Positions 1 through 6,657 of a stretch of 42,179 nucleotides of DNA are shown here, in pieces. The stretch is taken from the NCBI GenBank assembly GCA_017440545.1, contig JAFSGZ010000058.1, forward strand, positions 1-42,179. Reading direction: 5' to 3'. The notes beneath the pieces were generated by a model. The model was not told the DNA's origin, did not search any database, and was given only the letters and a program-made list of their open reading frames with translations. The position numbers and the translations under genes were made by a program. Source of the stretch: Oscillospiraceae bacterium (GTDB taxonomy: Bacteria > Bacillota > Clostridia > Oscillospirales > Ruminococcaceae). The stretch's first letter is position 1. Every line of letters starts with the position of its first letter.

Positions 1-821
1 CATTTGGAAGATTTCCATTCTCATCTTTAAAATCGTGAGCTACATCAAGGTAATAAACACCGCATTCTTCAGCAAGCTGTTTTAAAGCTTCATTATAAGA
101 ATCTATTTTTGTGTTAGCAAAACGCGAATCTTTTTTTTGCTTTTTATCGGTTACCGGAAGAATTGACTGAACATATATAACTGCATTAGGATGCTGTTTT
201 TTAGTAGCATTTAAGAAATTTCTATAGCCTGATATAAACTGATTTTTAGTTTGAAACGCTATTCCGTTTATACCAAACATCATATAAATTTTATTCGGCT
301 TATACCACGACATCGCCTCAAGGAATGTTACCTTAGAATTACCGCTTCTAATTACCTTACTTGTCATAACAGTGTTTGTATTAATTCCTGTGTATGCTAC
401 AACAGCAGCGTTTTTAACAACTCCGTAAAGATCAATGCCGGTTGTAATTGAATCGCCGACAAACAAAACATCATTAAAATAGCTATCCGACGAATCAATG
501 ACAGGCGGTGCCCATGAAACTGCAGTATCAGTTTGCGGTGCTGATTTAGAAACCGTTTGAGCGTGACTTACTGTTGAGGGAATTTTGCTTGGCTCGGCAA
601 TAGAATAAACACTCTCGACTCTTGCTATTTCAGAGCTTATTGTTTCAATAGTAGCAATTTGCGAGCTTTGTTCGGTTTTTGCTATAACAGAAGAAGCGTT
701 ACTGGCACCCCTCTTTGAAGAAAGAGCTGCAATAATCATAGAAGCTAAAACAGAAAGGATTAAAAGCGACGAAACAATATATGAAGCTTTTAATGCAAGT
801 TTTTTGTGTTTTGAGTTCATA
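1..821 (-). CDS. SGNH/GDSL hydrolase, membrane-anchored, partial (3' end outside window)
   Basis: The frame opens with ATG at 821, behind AAAGGATAGGTGA, and runs off the left edge with no stop, so the C-terminus is missing. Residues about 12-33 are one hydrophobic segment, so the protein is probably membrane-anchored or exported. A Ser/Thr-rich, low-complexity linker (about 35-110) leads to the catalytic domain. Block I is GDSIT with the nucleophile at about Ser124, and MMFGING resembles a degenerate block III. The closing Asp-x-x-His must lie beyond the edge. Family knowledge: such extracellular SGNH proteins often deacetylate or acylate wall or capsule glycans. The substrate here is unknown. 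The CpsB-type phosphatase starts 156 nt away on the other strand, which fits an envelope role but does not prove one. Confidence 0.85.
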
Positions 822-862
822 TATTATCACCTATCCTTTCGTAATCTTAAAAATACATATTA

Positions 863-891
863 ATTATCGCATATTTTACATGAATTTTCAA
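863..891 (-). promoter_or_regulatory. Predicted sigma-A promoter of the SGNH hydrolase gene
   Basis: On the minus strand, TTGAAA (891-886) and GATAAT (868-863) are separated by 17 nt, upstream of the ATG at 821. Confidence 0.6.
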
Positions 892-918
892 CCCAAATCT
901 ATATATTTTTAAATTTAC

Positions 919-947
919 TATACTTTTTTTAAAAAATATGTTAAAAT
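919..947 (+). promoter_or_regulatory. Possible extended -10 promoter of the PHP phosphatase gene
   Basis: TAAAAT at 942-947 is preceded by TG at the extended -10 position. The sequence 17 nt further upstream (TATACT) is a poor -35 match, so only the -10 part is persuasive. Confidence 0.3.
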
Positions 948-977
948 TAGTTTATAAATATTTATTGGGGTGAAGCT

Positions 978-1742
978 ATGGTAGGATTTGTAGATATTCA
1001 TTCACATTTTTTATACGATATAGACGACGGACCTAAAGACATTGAGGGTTCTATTTCTATGCTTAAGGAAATGAAAAGTGAGGGAATCAGTGCAGTTTTT
1101 TCAACCTCTCATTTCAACATAGGTGAAATAAAAATAGAAGACTTTATAAAAAAAAGAGATGAACGCATAGCATCACTTAAAGATGTTTCAAAAGAAATCG
1201 GTATAGAAATAAAAAAAGGTGCCGAAGTATTTATTTCTTCTCTTCTGCCAAATTTAGAGTTACTTCCCTCTCTTGCACTCGAAGGCACTAACTATATTTT
1301 AATTGAGCTTCCCTACATTCAAAACTATCCTAATGAATATAATAATGTTATATCTAAAATAATGAGAAATTTTAATTTAATTCCTATAATAGTTCACGCT
1401 GAAAGATACAATTTCTTTGCTAAAAAACCAGCTATTCTCGAAAACCTCATTAATATGGGCTGTTTAGTTCAAATTACAGCAAACACTCTCTTAGAGAAAA
1501 ATTTTATGTTTGTAGACCATCTTATAAAAAATAATTACACTCATTTTATTGCAACAGACTCGCACAATTTGCAGAAACGCCCTCCTAAAATAAAGGAAGC
1601 TATAAGTGTTTCCACCTTAAAGCACGGTGAGAAAAAAATAAAAGAAATGCTAAAAAATCAGCAAGATTTACTTGTCGGAAAGCAAATTCCATACAGTGAG
1701 CCAGGCAAACTTACACATTTATTTGGAAAATATTACATATAA
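978..1742 (+). CDS. CpsB/CapC/YwqE-type PHP-domain tyrosine-protein phosphatase
   Basis: This 254-residue protein has the PHP metal-site motifs of the CpsB family: DIHSHF near the N-terminus followed by DDGPKD, HAERY in the middle and ATDSHN followed by KRPP near the end. Length and motif order fit CpsB/YwqE well. Family members are Mn-dependent phosphotyrosine phosphatases that act against a BY-kinase controlling capsule or exopolysaccharide assembly. The ATG follows GGGGTGA at 966-972. No BY-kinase, Wzz-like protein or capsule operon is next to it, so its kinase partner is presumably elsewhere. It is divergent from the SGNH gene and appears monocistronic. No clear terminator follows it. Confidence 0.88.
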   Translation: MVGFVDIHSHFLYDIDDGPKDIEGSISMLKEMKSEGISAVFSTSHFNIGEIKIEDFIKKRDERIASLKDVSKEIGIEIKKGAEVFISSLLPNLELLPSLALEGTNYILIELPYIQNYPNEYNNVISKIMRNFNLIPIIVHAERYNFFAKKPAILENLINMGCLVQITANTLLEKNFMFVDHLIKNNYTHFIATDSHNLQKRPPKIKEAISVSTLKHGEKKIKEMLKNQQDLLVGKQIPYSEPGKLTHLFGKYYI

Positions 1743-1815
1743 AGAAAAACATCTATTTGAAAATTTAAAAATGGTAAAGTAACGCCTTTTATTTCAAGAA
1801 AATGTCATTTTAACA

Positions 1816-1845
1816 TTGACAACAACGCCCCGCTCGTGATAGAAT
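1816..1845 (+). promoter_or_regulatory. Predicted promoter of tRNA-Pro (and possibly asnA)
   Basis: A consensus TTGACA (1816-1821) is followed after 18 nt by TAGAAT (1840-1845), about 20 nt before the tRNA 5' end. I see no other good promoter before asnA. Confidence 0.75.
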
Positions 1846-1864
1846 AAATGTCGGTAATTTTAAA

Positions 1865-1941
1865 CGGGGTGTAGCGAAGTTTGGTATCGCGCTTGGTTCG
1901 GGACCAAGAGGCCGTGGGTTCGAATCCCGCCACTCCGACCA
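1865..1941 (+). tRNA. tRNA-Pro, anticodon CGG, CCA encoded
   Basis: The 77-nt cloverleaf has a 7-bp acceptor stem (CGGGGTG with CACTCCG, one G-T pair), an anticodon stem CTTGG/CCAAG around the loop TTCGGGA (anticodon CGG, reading CCG), a TTCGAAT T-loop and an encoded 3' CCA. It is followed within 20 nt by an intrinsic terminator and then by asnA on the same strand. Confidence 0.96.
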
Positions 1942-1958
1942 AAACTATAAACTCTCTT

Positions 1959-1984
1959 AAAAAGCCCGAGTTTATGGGCTTTTT
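1959..1984 (+). terminator. Intrinsic terminator between tRNA-Pro and asnA
   Basis: The stem AAAAAGCCC/GGGCTTTTT has an 8-nt loop and its own U-tract. It ends 12 nt before the asnA Shine-Dalgarno sequence, so it would also act on any asnA transcript started upstream. Confidence 0.8.
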
Positions 1985-2012
1985 AATTTTAATATGAAAG
2001 GAGCCGTTTCTA

Positions 2013-3020
2013 ATGTTCAGCGTAACAATTCCAAAAGATTATCATTCGCCTTTAAGCCTTAGAGAAACGCAGCGTGCTATTAAGCTTACAAAGGATTTAT
2101 TTGAGCGAAATTTGAGTGCTGAGCTTAATTTAGAAAGGGTAACTGCCCCGCTTATAGTTACAAAGAAAAGCGGAATAAATGACGATTTAAACGGTGTTGA
2201 AAGAAAGGTGCATTTCACCACCAAAGAGTTTGACTGCGAAGCAGAGGTCGTGCAATCGCTTGCAAAGTGGAAAAGACTCGCCCTTAAAAAATATGAATTT
2301 TCGGTTGGTGAAGGTCTTTATACCGATATGAGCGCTATAAGGCGCGACGATAGTGTTGATAATCTTCACTCAATTTATGTTGACCAGTGGGATTGGGAAG
2401 CTGTTATTAGCCGTGAGGACAGAAACATCGACTTTTTAAAGAGTGTTGTTTCAAAAATTATGTCGGCATTCATTTCAACACATGCTGAGGTTTCAAAAGC
2501 ATTCCCCTGCCTTACAGAAAAGTTTAATAAAGATGTTTTCTTTATCACTTCTCAGGAGCTTGAGGACCTTTATCCTAATTTAACATCAAAAGAGCGCGAG
2601 CACGCTATCACTCGTGAGCATAAAACCGTTTTCATTATGCAAATCGGTGATGTACTTAAAAGCGGCAAAAAGCACGACGGCCGCGCACCCGATTATGACG
2701 ATTGGTCACTCAATGGAGACCTTCTCATTTGGAGTAGCGTATTAGATGTTTCGATAGAAATTTCCTCAATGGGAATAAGAGTTGATGAAAAGGCTCTTAT
2801 TTCACAGCTTGAAAAAGCAGGCTGCACAGACAGGCTTTCATTTAATTATCATTCAAGTATAGCAAACTCTTCCCTTCCTCTTACAATAGGCGGCGGAATA
2901 GGACAATCAAGACTCTGTCTTTTAATGCTTGAAAAAGCACATATCGGTGAGGTTCAAGCTTCTATTTGGCCCGAAGATATGGTTTCAGAGTGCTATCAAA
3001 ACGGAATTAAAATTCTTTAA
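2013..3020 (+). CDS. asnA: Aspartate-ammonia ligase (asparagine synthetase A)
   Basis: The enzyme makes asparagine from aspartate, ammonia and ATP in the cytoplasm. The 335-residue length matches the AsnA family, which has a class II aminoacyl-tRNA-synthetase fold. Typical stretches are SPLSLRETQRAI near the N-terminus, YVDQWDWE in the middle and a motif-3-like end GGGIGQSRLCLLMLEKAHIGE. The ATG at 2013 sits 9 nt after AAAGGAG (1997-2003). The upstream space holds only tRNA-Pro and its terminator, so expression may depend on read-through from the tRNA promoter. The asparaginyl-tRNA synthetase gene lies about 2 kb away on the other strand. No T-box leader is visible, and no terminator is evident after the gene. 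Confidence 0.96.
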   Translation: MFSVTIPKDYHSPLSLRETQRAIKLTKDLFERNLSAELNLERVTAPLIVTKKSGINDDLNGVERKVHFTTKEFDCEAEVVQSLAKWKRLALKKYEFSVGEGLYTDMSAIRRDDSVDNLHSIYVDQWDWEAVISREDRNIDFLKSVVSKIMSAFISTHAEVSKAFPCLTEKFNKDVFFITSQELEDLYPNLTSKEREHAITREHKTVFIMQIGDVLKSGKKHDGRAPDYDDWSLNGDLLIWSSVLDVSIEISSMGIRVDEKALISQLEKAGCTDRLSFNYHSSIANSSLPLTIGGGIGQSRLCLLMLEKAHIGEVQASIWPEDMVSECYQNGIKIL

Positions 3021-3050
3021 TAAAAAAATTAAAAAATGTTGATTTTTGTA

Positions 3051-3079
3051 TTGACAAAGCGCAATTCTAATGATATAAT
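3051..3079 (+). promoter_or_regulatory. Predicted consensus promoter of tRNA-Leu
   Basis: TTGACA (3051-3056) and TATAAT (3074-3079) are separated by 17 nt, a perfect sigma-A consensus. The expected transcription start is near 3086. Confidence 0.88.
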
Positions 3080-3083
3080 AATC

Positions 3084-3106
3084 AAGCGCTCTTAAGTAGA
3101 GCGCTT
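3084..3106 (+). other. Perfect 8-bp inverted repeat in the tRNA-Leu leader
   Basis: AAGCGCTC (3084-3091) and GAGCGCTT (3099-3106) flank a 7-nt spacer, between the -10 box and the tRNA 5' end at 3113. It overlaps the predicted start site, so it could be a 5' leader hairpin removed by RNase P or an operator for a dimeric regulator. Confidence 0.6.
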
Positions 3107-3112
3107 AAATAT

Positions 3113-3196
3113 GCGAGTGTGCTGGAACTGGCAGACAGGCACGTTTGAGGGGCGTGTGTCTTTGGCGTACGGGTTCAAGTCCCGTCACTCGCACCA
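3113..3196 (+). tRNA. tRNA-Leu, anticodon GAG, CCA encoded
   Basis: The 84-nt class II tRNA has acceptor stem GCGAGTG/CACTCGC, anticodon stem CACGT/GCGTG around TTGAGGG (anticodon GAG, reading CUC and CUU), a long variable arm, the T-loop TTCAAGT and an encoded CCA. Confidence 0.95.
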
Positions 3197-3202
3197 AAAT
3201 AA

Positions 3203-3236
3203 CGGGTATCACTAATGTGATACCCGCTATTTTTTT
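3203..3236 (+). terminator. Intrinsic terminator of tRNA-Leu
   Basis: A perfect 10-bp stem CGGGTATCAC/GTGATACCCG with a TAAT loop is followed by a T-rich tract, starting 7 nt after the tRNA CCA end. Confidence 0.92.
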
Positions 3237-3282
3237 GCAAAAAAAGAAGACTTAAAACCTAAAAGGGTATTTGCTAAAAAGC

Positions 3283-3311
3283 TTGCATAATTTTCTCCTA
3301 CGTGTTATAAT
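3283..3311 (+). promoter_or_regulatory. Predicted promoter of the candidate structured RNA
   Basis: TTGCAT (3283-3288) and a perfect TATAAT (3306-3311) are separated by 17 nt. The expected start, about 3318, coincides with the first base pairs of the long inverted repeat downstream. Confidence 0.7.
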
Positions 3312-3317
3312 AATTAT

Positions 3318-3483
3318 GCGACACAACTTAATATTTGGACAAACTATGGGAGAAGTGTTTTTATTTTTACAAAAAACACATTCTCTATTTTGGCTTTCTC
3401 TTGTAGTTTGTCAAAGGTTGTGTCGCAGCAAACGGAGTTATGTGTTTTTTAGTGCGTGGCTTCGGCTGCGCACTTTTTATTTT
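3318..3483 (+). ncRNA. Candidate structured small RNA or 5' leader with long irregular hairpin
   Basis: From the predicted start the sequence folds back on itself over 3317-3427 in three nested blocks. The outer stem is TGCGACACAAC (3317-3327) with GTTGTGTCGCA (3417-3427), 11 bp perfect. The middle stem is GACAAACTA with TAGTTTGTC, 9 bp. The inner stem is GAGAAGTGTTTTT with AAAAACACATTCTC, with one bulged base. A linker leads to a strong UUCG-loop terminator. The whole unit is about 165 nt, with its own promoter and terminator. It lacks the conserved apical motif of signal recognition particle RNA and the T-box, and I do not recognise it as 6S RNA. A long imperfect palindrome could also be a MITE-type repeat, although I see no target-site duplication. 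The terminator sits right before the ribosome binding site of the lipoprotein gene, so it could be a regulatory leader. Confidence 0.5.
3451..3483 (+). terminator. UUCG-tetraloop terminator just upstream of the lipoprotein ribosome binding site
   Basis: The 10-bp stem AGTGCGTGGC/GCTGCGCACT contains two G-T wobbles and is closed by C-G around TTCG, followed by TTTTTATTTT. The GGAGG of the next gene begins only a few bases later (3486), which is a position expected for an attenuator or for a simple sRNA terminator with read-through. Confidence 0.85.
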
Positions 3484-3497
3484 ACGGAGGAAATATC

Positions 3498-4373
3498 ATG
3501 AAAAAAATCCATTCTTTAGCATTAGCTATAATTTTACTTTTTTGTTTTATATTATGCTCTTGCGAATCTGACAATTTAAACACTCAATCTGATAAACTCG
3601 AAAATCCTTCCAATGAAACACAAATTCAAAGCAATATTAACAGTCAAATACAATCCCACAATGAGCAAAATCAAGTTGACATTAATAACGATAATCATGT
3701 AGACAAGGCTGAAAGTAAATCCCACATACATAATTACACTCCTGTTAAGACAAATGCAACATGTAAAAATCAAGGGTACACTACTTATATTTGTTCTTGC
3801 GGCCATACATATAATGATGAATTTATAAACGGTACACACCAATTTGAAAACAATAAGTGTATTTATTGTGGCAAAGCTAATATTGAAGAACTTTTTAACT
3901 TCCTAAAAAAATGGGTTGCTGATAATGGAACTGTGTATGGTGATTATGTATACTATTCAAAAGATGCAGAAAATTATGGTGGATATAGTGGTGAAAGCTT
4001 TAGTTTATATTATTGGCCAGACAATAATAAAGTGGAATTTTGCTTACATTCTGTTTTAGATGAAGAATGTAGTATAAACTTTTACATTTATATCCCCGAA
4101 AAATATTCAGGCAATTACGAATATATATCATCATATTATTATAGAGATACAGGAAAAAGCATTTACGAAAGTAAAGGTCATATTGATGCAAAATCTTTTA
4201 CAAAAAAACAACCACTTAACTCAAAAGAATATATCGGTTCTCCCACAAAGCAAAACGATTTTATGGAAATGAGTCGAAAAGGTATATGTGATGCCTTAGA
4301 CTGTTTAAAACAGTTTTTACAAGTTGAAAAAATGGGTTATACTCTTTTAGATTTAGGATTTGAAAATTACTAA
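3498..4373 (+). CDS. Predicted lipoprotein with a Cys-rich (CSCG) motif
   Basis: The ATG at 3498 follows GGAGG (3486-3490). A GTG at 3456 is in frame but lies inside the terminator stem and has no ribosome binding site. The 291-residue product has a type II signal peptide with lipobox LCSC (Cys22). An Asn/Gln/Ser-rich linker follows to about residue 75. Next comes a Cys/His-rich segment (TCKNQGYTTYICSCGHTY, then CIYCG; Cys 89, 99, 101, 121, 124), a repeat type common in surface proteins of gut Clostridia. The C-terminal 160 residues are rich in aromatic residues and not recognised. It is probably anchored to the outer face of the membrane; no function is assigned. It has no promoter of its own downstream of the terminator at 3451-3483. 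Confidence 0.8.
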   Translation: MKKIHSLALAIILLFCFILCSCESDNLNTQSDKLENPSNETQIQSNINSQIQSHNEQNQVDINNDNHVDKAESKSHIHNYTPVKTNATCKNQGYTTYICSCGHTYNDEFINGTHQFENNKCIYCGKANIEELFNFLKKWVADNGTVYGDYVYYSKDAENYGGYSGESFSLYYWPDNNKVEFCLHSVLDEECSINFYIYIPEKYSGNYEYISSYYYRDTGKSIYESKGHIDAKSFTKKQPLNSKEYIGSPTKQNDFMEMSRKGICDALDCLKQFLQVEKMGYTLLDLGFENY

Positions 4374-4381
4374 TAATGTAT

Positions 4382-4410
4382 AAAAAGGCTGTCGTATAGA
4401 CAGCCTTTTT
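4382..4410. terminator. Bidirectional terminator between the lipoprotein gene and rex
   Basis: The 12-bp stem AAAAAGGCTGTC/GACAGCCTTTTT with a 5-nt loop has A- and T-tracts on both sides. It serves the plus-strand lipoprotein gene and the minus-strand dlt-asnS-rex unit. Confidence 0.92.
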
Positions 4411-4415
4411 ATTGT

Positions 4416-5054
4416 TTATATATCTTTTGAAAGGTATCTTAATATCATAAGACTATCGTTCATATGAACGTTTTCAACGACAATGTCGTTATCCTTATAT
4501 TCCATTAAGATGTCGAAATGGGTAAAGTTCCAAAAAACCTTAATACCTGAATTAATGAGAGTTTCAACAACTTCTCTCGCAGCGCTATCAGGAACGCAGA
4601 CAATAGCCGCTTTTACGTCATTATTTTGACAGTATTCCTCGACAGTTTTAAAATCTAAAACCTCTACTCCCTGATATTTTTTTCCGAAAGCATCGGGGTT
4701 GCTGTCAAAGATAGCAGACAAATTAAATCCTTCGGACTCAAAATTCATCTTATTAGCAATCGCTCTACCCATATTACCAACACCGACAAGAATAGTATTG
4801 ATTTTTTTATTCAGGCCTAAAATATCACCTATTTTTTCTCTTAAAAGGGCGATGTTGTAACCATAGCCTTGTTGGCCAAAGCCACCAAAACAGTTAAAAT
4901 CCTGCCTTATTTGAGAAGCCGTGAGCCCCATTTTTCTTGAAAGTTCGGCTGACGATATACGCTCTCTACCCTCTTCTAATTGGTAGCTTAAAAAGCGATA
5001 ATATCTTGGAAGTCTTCTTATAACGGGAAGAGCAACATCTTGTTTTTTAGACAT
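4416..5054 (-). CDS. rex: Redox-sensing transcriptional repressor Rex
   Basis: This 212-residue protein matches Rex in length and layout. The N-terminal winged helix (about 1-75) includes SSAELSRKMGLTASQIRQDF, and a Rossmann domain follows with GVGNMG at 91-96 and an acidic residue after the second strand (FDSNPD). Rex senses the NADH/NAD+ ratio; NADH releases it from operators upstream of fermentation and reductase genes. The ATG follows GAGGATGG. The gene starts 29 nt after the asnS stop with no terminator between, so it is probably the last gene of the dlt-asnS operon. A Rex-box-like palindrome at the head of that operon suggests autoregulation. Confidence 0.96.
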   Translation of the reverse strand: MSKKQDVALPVIRRLPRYYRFLSYQLEEGRERISSAELSRKMGLTASQIRQDFNCFGGFGQQGYGYNIALLREKIGDILGLNKKINTILVGVGNMGRAIANKMNFESEGFNLSAIFDSNPDAFGKKYQGVEVLDFKTVEEYCQNNDVKAAIVCVPDSAAREVVETLINSGIKVFWNFTHFDILMEYKDNDIVVENVHMNDSLMILRYLSKDI

Positions 5055-5083
5055 TTATCCATCCTCAAATTCTTTCTTATAAC

Positions 5084-6481
5084 TTAATATTCGGCATTGC
5101 CGACAGTTCTGGGGAATAAAAGAACATCTCTTATATTTGAAATACCTGTTAAATACATAATAAGTCTTTCAAAACCAAGTCCAAAACCACCGTGGCGTGC
5201 GCCGCCGTAACGTCTTAAATCGAGATACCAAGAGTAGTCATCAACATTAAGACCAAGTTCCTTAATTCTGTTTGTGATAACATCGAGGCGTTCCTCTCTT
5301 TGAGAGCCGCCAATGATTTCACCTATACCGGGTACTAAAAGGTCAACAGCGCCAACTGTTTTACCATCATCATTTTGACGCATATAGAATGCCTTAATTT
5401 CTTTAGGATAATCGGTTACAAACACAGGACACTTGCAAAGCTCTTCTGTTAAATATCTTTCGTGTTCTGTTTGAAGGTCACAACCCCAATATGCTTTATA
5501 TGTGAATCTGTCATTAACCTTTTCAAGCTCTTTTACCGCATCTGTATAGCTCATTCTAACAAAAGGCGACTCCGCAACAGATTTAAGGCGTTCAATAAGT
5601 CCTTTATCTACAAAGCTATTAAAGAAATTAAGCTCATCAGGGCAGTTTTCAAATACATAATTAATAACATATTTAATCATATCCTGAGCTGTGTCCATAA
5701 CATCGGAAAGCTCACAGAAAACCATTTCTGGCTCTATCATCCAAAATTCTGCGGCGTGTCTTTGAGTGTTTGATTTCTCGGCTCTGAATGTAGGACCAAA
5801 GGTGTAAATCTTTCCAAAAGCCATTGCCATACATTCACCCTCAAGCTGTCCCGAAACGGTAAGGTTTGTAGATTTACCGAAAAAGTCTTGCGAGAAATCT
5901 ACATTTCCGTTTTCATCTAAAGGGGGATTTTGAGGGTCAAGGGTTGTTACTCTGAACATTTCTCCTGCACCCTCGCAGTCGCTTCCTGTGATGATAGGTG
6001 TATGAACATAAACAAAGCCGTTTTCATTAAAAAACTTATGAATAGCATAAGCGGCGGTTGACCTTACTCTAAAAGCAGCACCAAAAAGGTTGGTACGAGC
6101 TCTTAAGTGAGCTATTGTTCTTAAAAACTCGGGGCTATGTCTTTTCTTTTGAAGAGGATAATCAGAGGGTGAATCTCCTTCAACGAAAATTTCGGTTGCA
6201 TGAATTTCAAAAGGCTGTTTCATTTCGGGAGTTAAAACAACATTTCCTGTTACGTAAATTGCACTACCGACATTTAGTTTGCTGATATCAACAAAATTTG
6301 AGATTTTGCCATCCTCAAAAACCACCTGCAAATTTTTAAAGCAGGTTCCGTCGTTAAGCTCAATAAATCCGATTGCCTTTGAAGCTCTGATTGTTCTTAC
6401 CCAGCCGCAGACTGTTACACTCTTATCAGAAAGGGTACCAAATTCAGCAAACAGCTGTTTTAAATCCATACTTTTTTCCAT
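5084..6481 (-). CDS. asnS: Asparaginyl-tRNA synthetase
   Basis: The 465-residue class IIb synthetase charges tRNA-Asn. An N-terminal OB-fold anticodon-binding domain (about 15-110, with [19 protein letters not shown]) leads into the catalytic core with motif 2 ([20 protein letters not shown]) and motif 3 ([15 protein letters not shown]). The length matches AsnRS, and the insert patterns fit AsnRS rather than AspRS. The ATG at 6481 is 6-7 nt after GGAGA; an ATG four codons later is less well placed. The gene lies 17 nt downstream of dltX and 29 nt upstream of rex, so it is probably cotranscribed with the dlt genes. Confidence 0.96.
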   Translation of the reverse strand: MEKSMDLKQLFAEFGTLSDKSVTVCGWVRTIRASKAIGFIELNDGTCFKNLQVVFEDGKISNFVDISKLNVGSAIYVTGNVVLTPEMKQPFEIHATEIFVEGDSPSDYPLQKKRHSPEFLRTIAHLRARTNLFGAAFRVRSTAAYAIHKFFNENGFVYVHTPIITGSDCEGAGEMFRVTTLDPQNPPLDENGNVDFSQDFFGKSTNLTVSGQLEGECMAMAFGKIYTFGPTFRAEKSNTQRHAAEFWMIEPEMVFCELSDVMDTAQDMIKYVINYVFENCPDELNFFNSFVDKGLIERLKSVAESPFVRMSYTDAVKELEKVNDRFTYKAYWGCDLQTEHERYLTEELCKCPVFVTDYPKEIKAFYMRQNDDGKTVGAVDLLVPGIGEIIGGSQREERLDVITNRIKELGLNVDDYSWYLDLRRYGGARHGGFGLGFERLIMYLTGISNIRDVLLFPRTVGNAEY

Positions 6482-6498
6482 AAAAAGTTCTCCTTATA

Positions 6499-6657
6499 TT
6501 AAAAGTCGTTATATACAAACTCAATTTTTTGTCCATCGGTGAAAAGTGCTAATGCAATTAAAACTAACAATATTAGTGAAAAATACAAAACTCTTAGCCA
6601 AAGGGTGCTTTCTACTTTAGAGGTTATCTTTGTTATAGAATTCAATAATTTTTTCAT
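6499..6657 (-). CDS. dltX: DltX, small D-alanylation membrane protein
   Basis: This 52-residue ORF reads from ATG 6657 to TAA 6499. It overlaps the 3' end of dltD by 41 nt in another frame and follows GAGGG. The product starts MKKLLNSITK, has one hydrophobic helix (about 21-40, LRVLYFSLILLVLIALAL), and ends exactly in FVYNDF. A single membrane span after a WLRxLYF-like stretch and a C-terminal FxYNxF end are the DltX signature (for example FIYNEF in bacilli). Family knowledge: the C-terminal Tyr motif of DltX is essential for passing D-alanine across the membrane with DltB and DltD. DltX is usually encoded before dltA; here it comes after dltD. The asnS gene starts 17 nt downstream. Confidence 0.87.
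   Translation of the reverse strand: MKKLLNSITKITSKVESTLWLRVLYFSLILLVLIALALFTDGQKIEFVYNDF

Noticed and set aside
3317-3427. Signal recognition particle RNA, 6S RNA or a T-box
   Set aside because: The size partly fits, but the conserved GGAAGGAAGCAGCC-like apical motif, the T-box sequence and a 6S-type symmetrical central bubble are absent.
3456-3497. GTG at 3456 as start of the lipoprotein
   Set aside because: It lies within the terminator hairpin and would place extra residues before the signal peptide; the ATG at 3498 has GGAGG at the right distance.
3271-3501. A 76-codon hydrophobic-looking ORF over the candidate RNA
   Set aside because: It has no ribosome binding site, it runs through both arms of the hairpin and the terminator stem, and its composition is dictated by the repeats. 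Structure explains the region better than coding.
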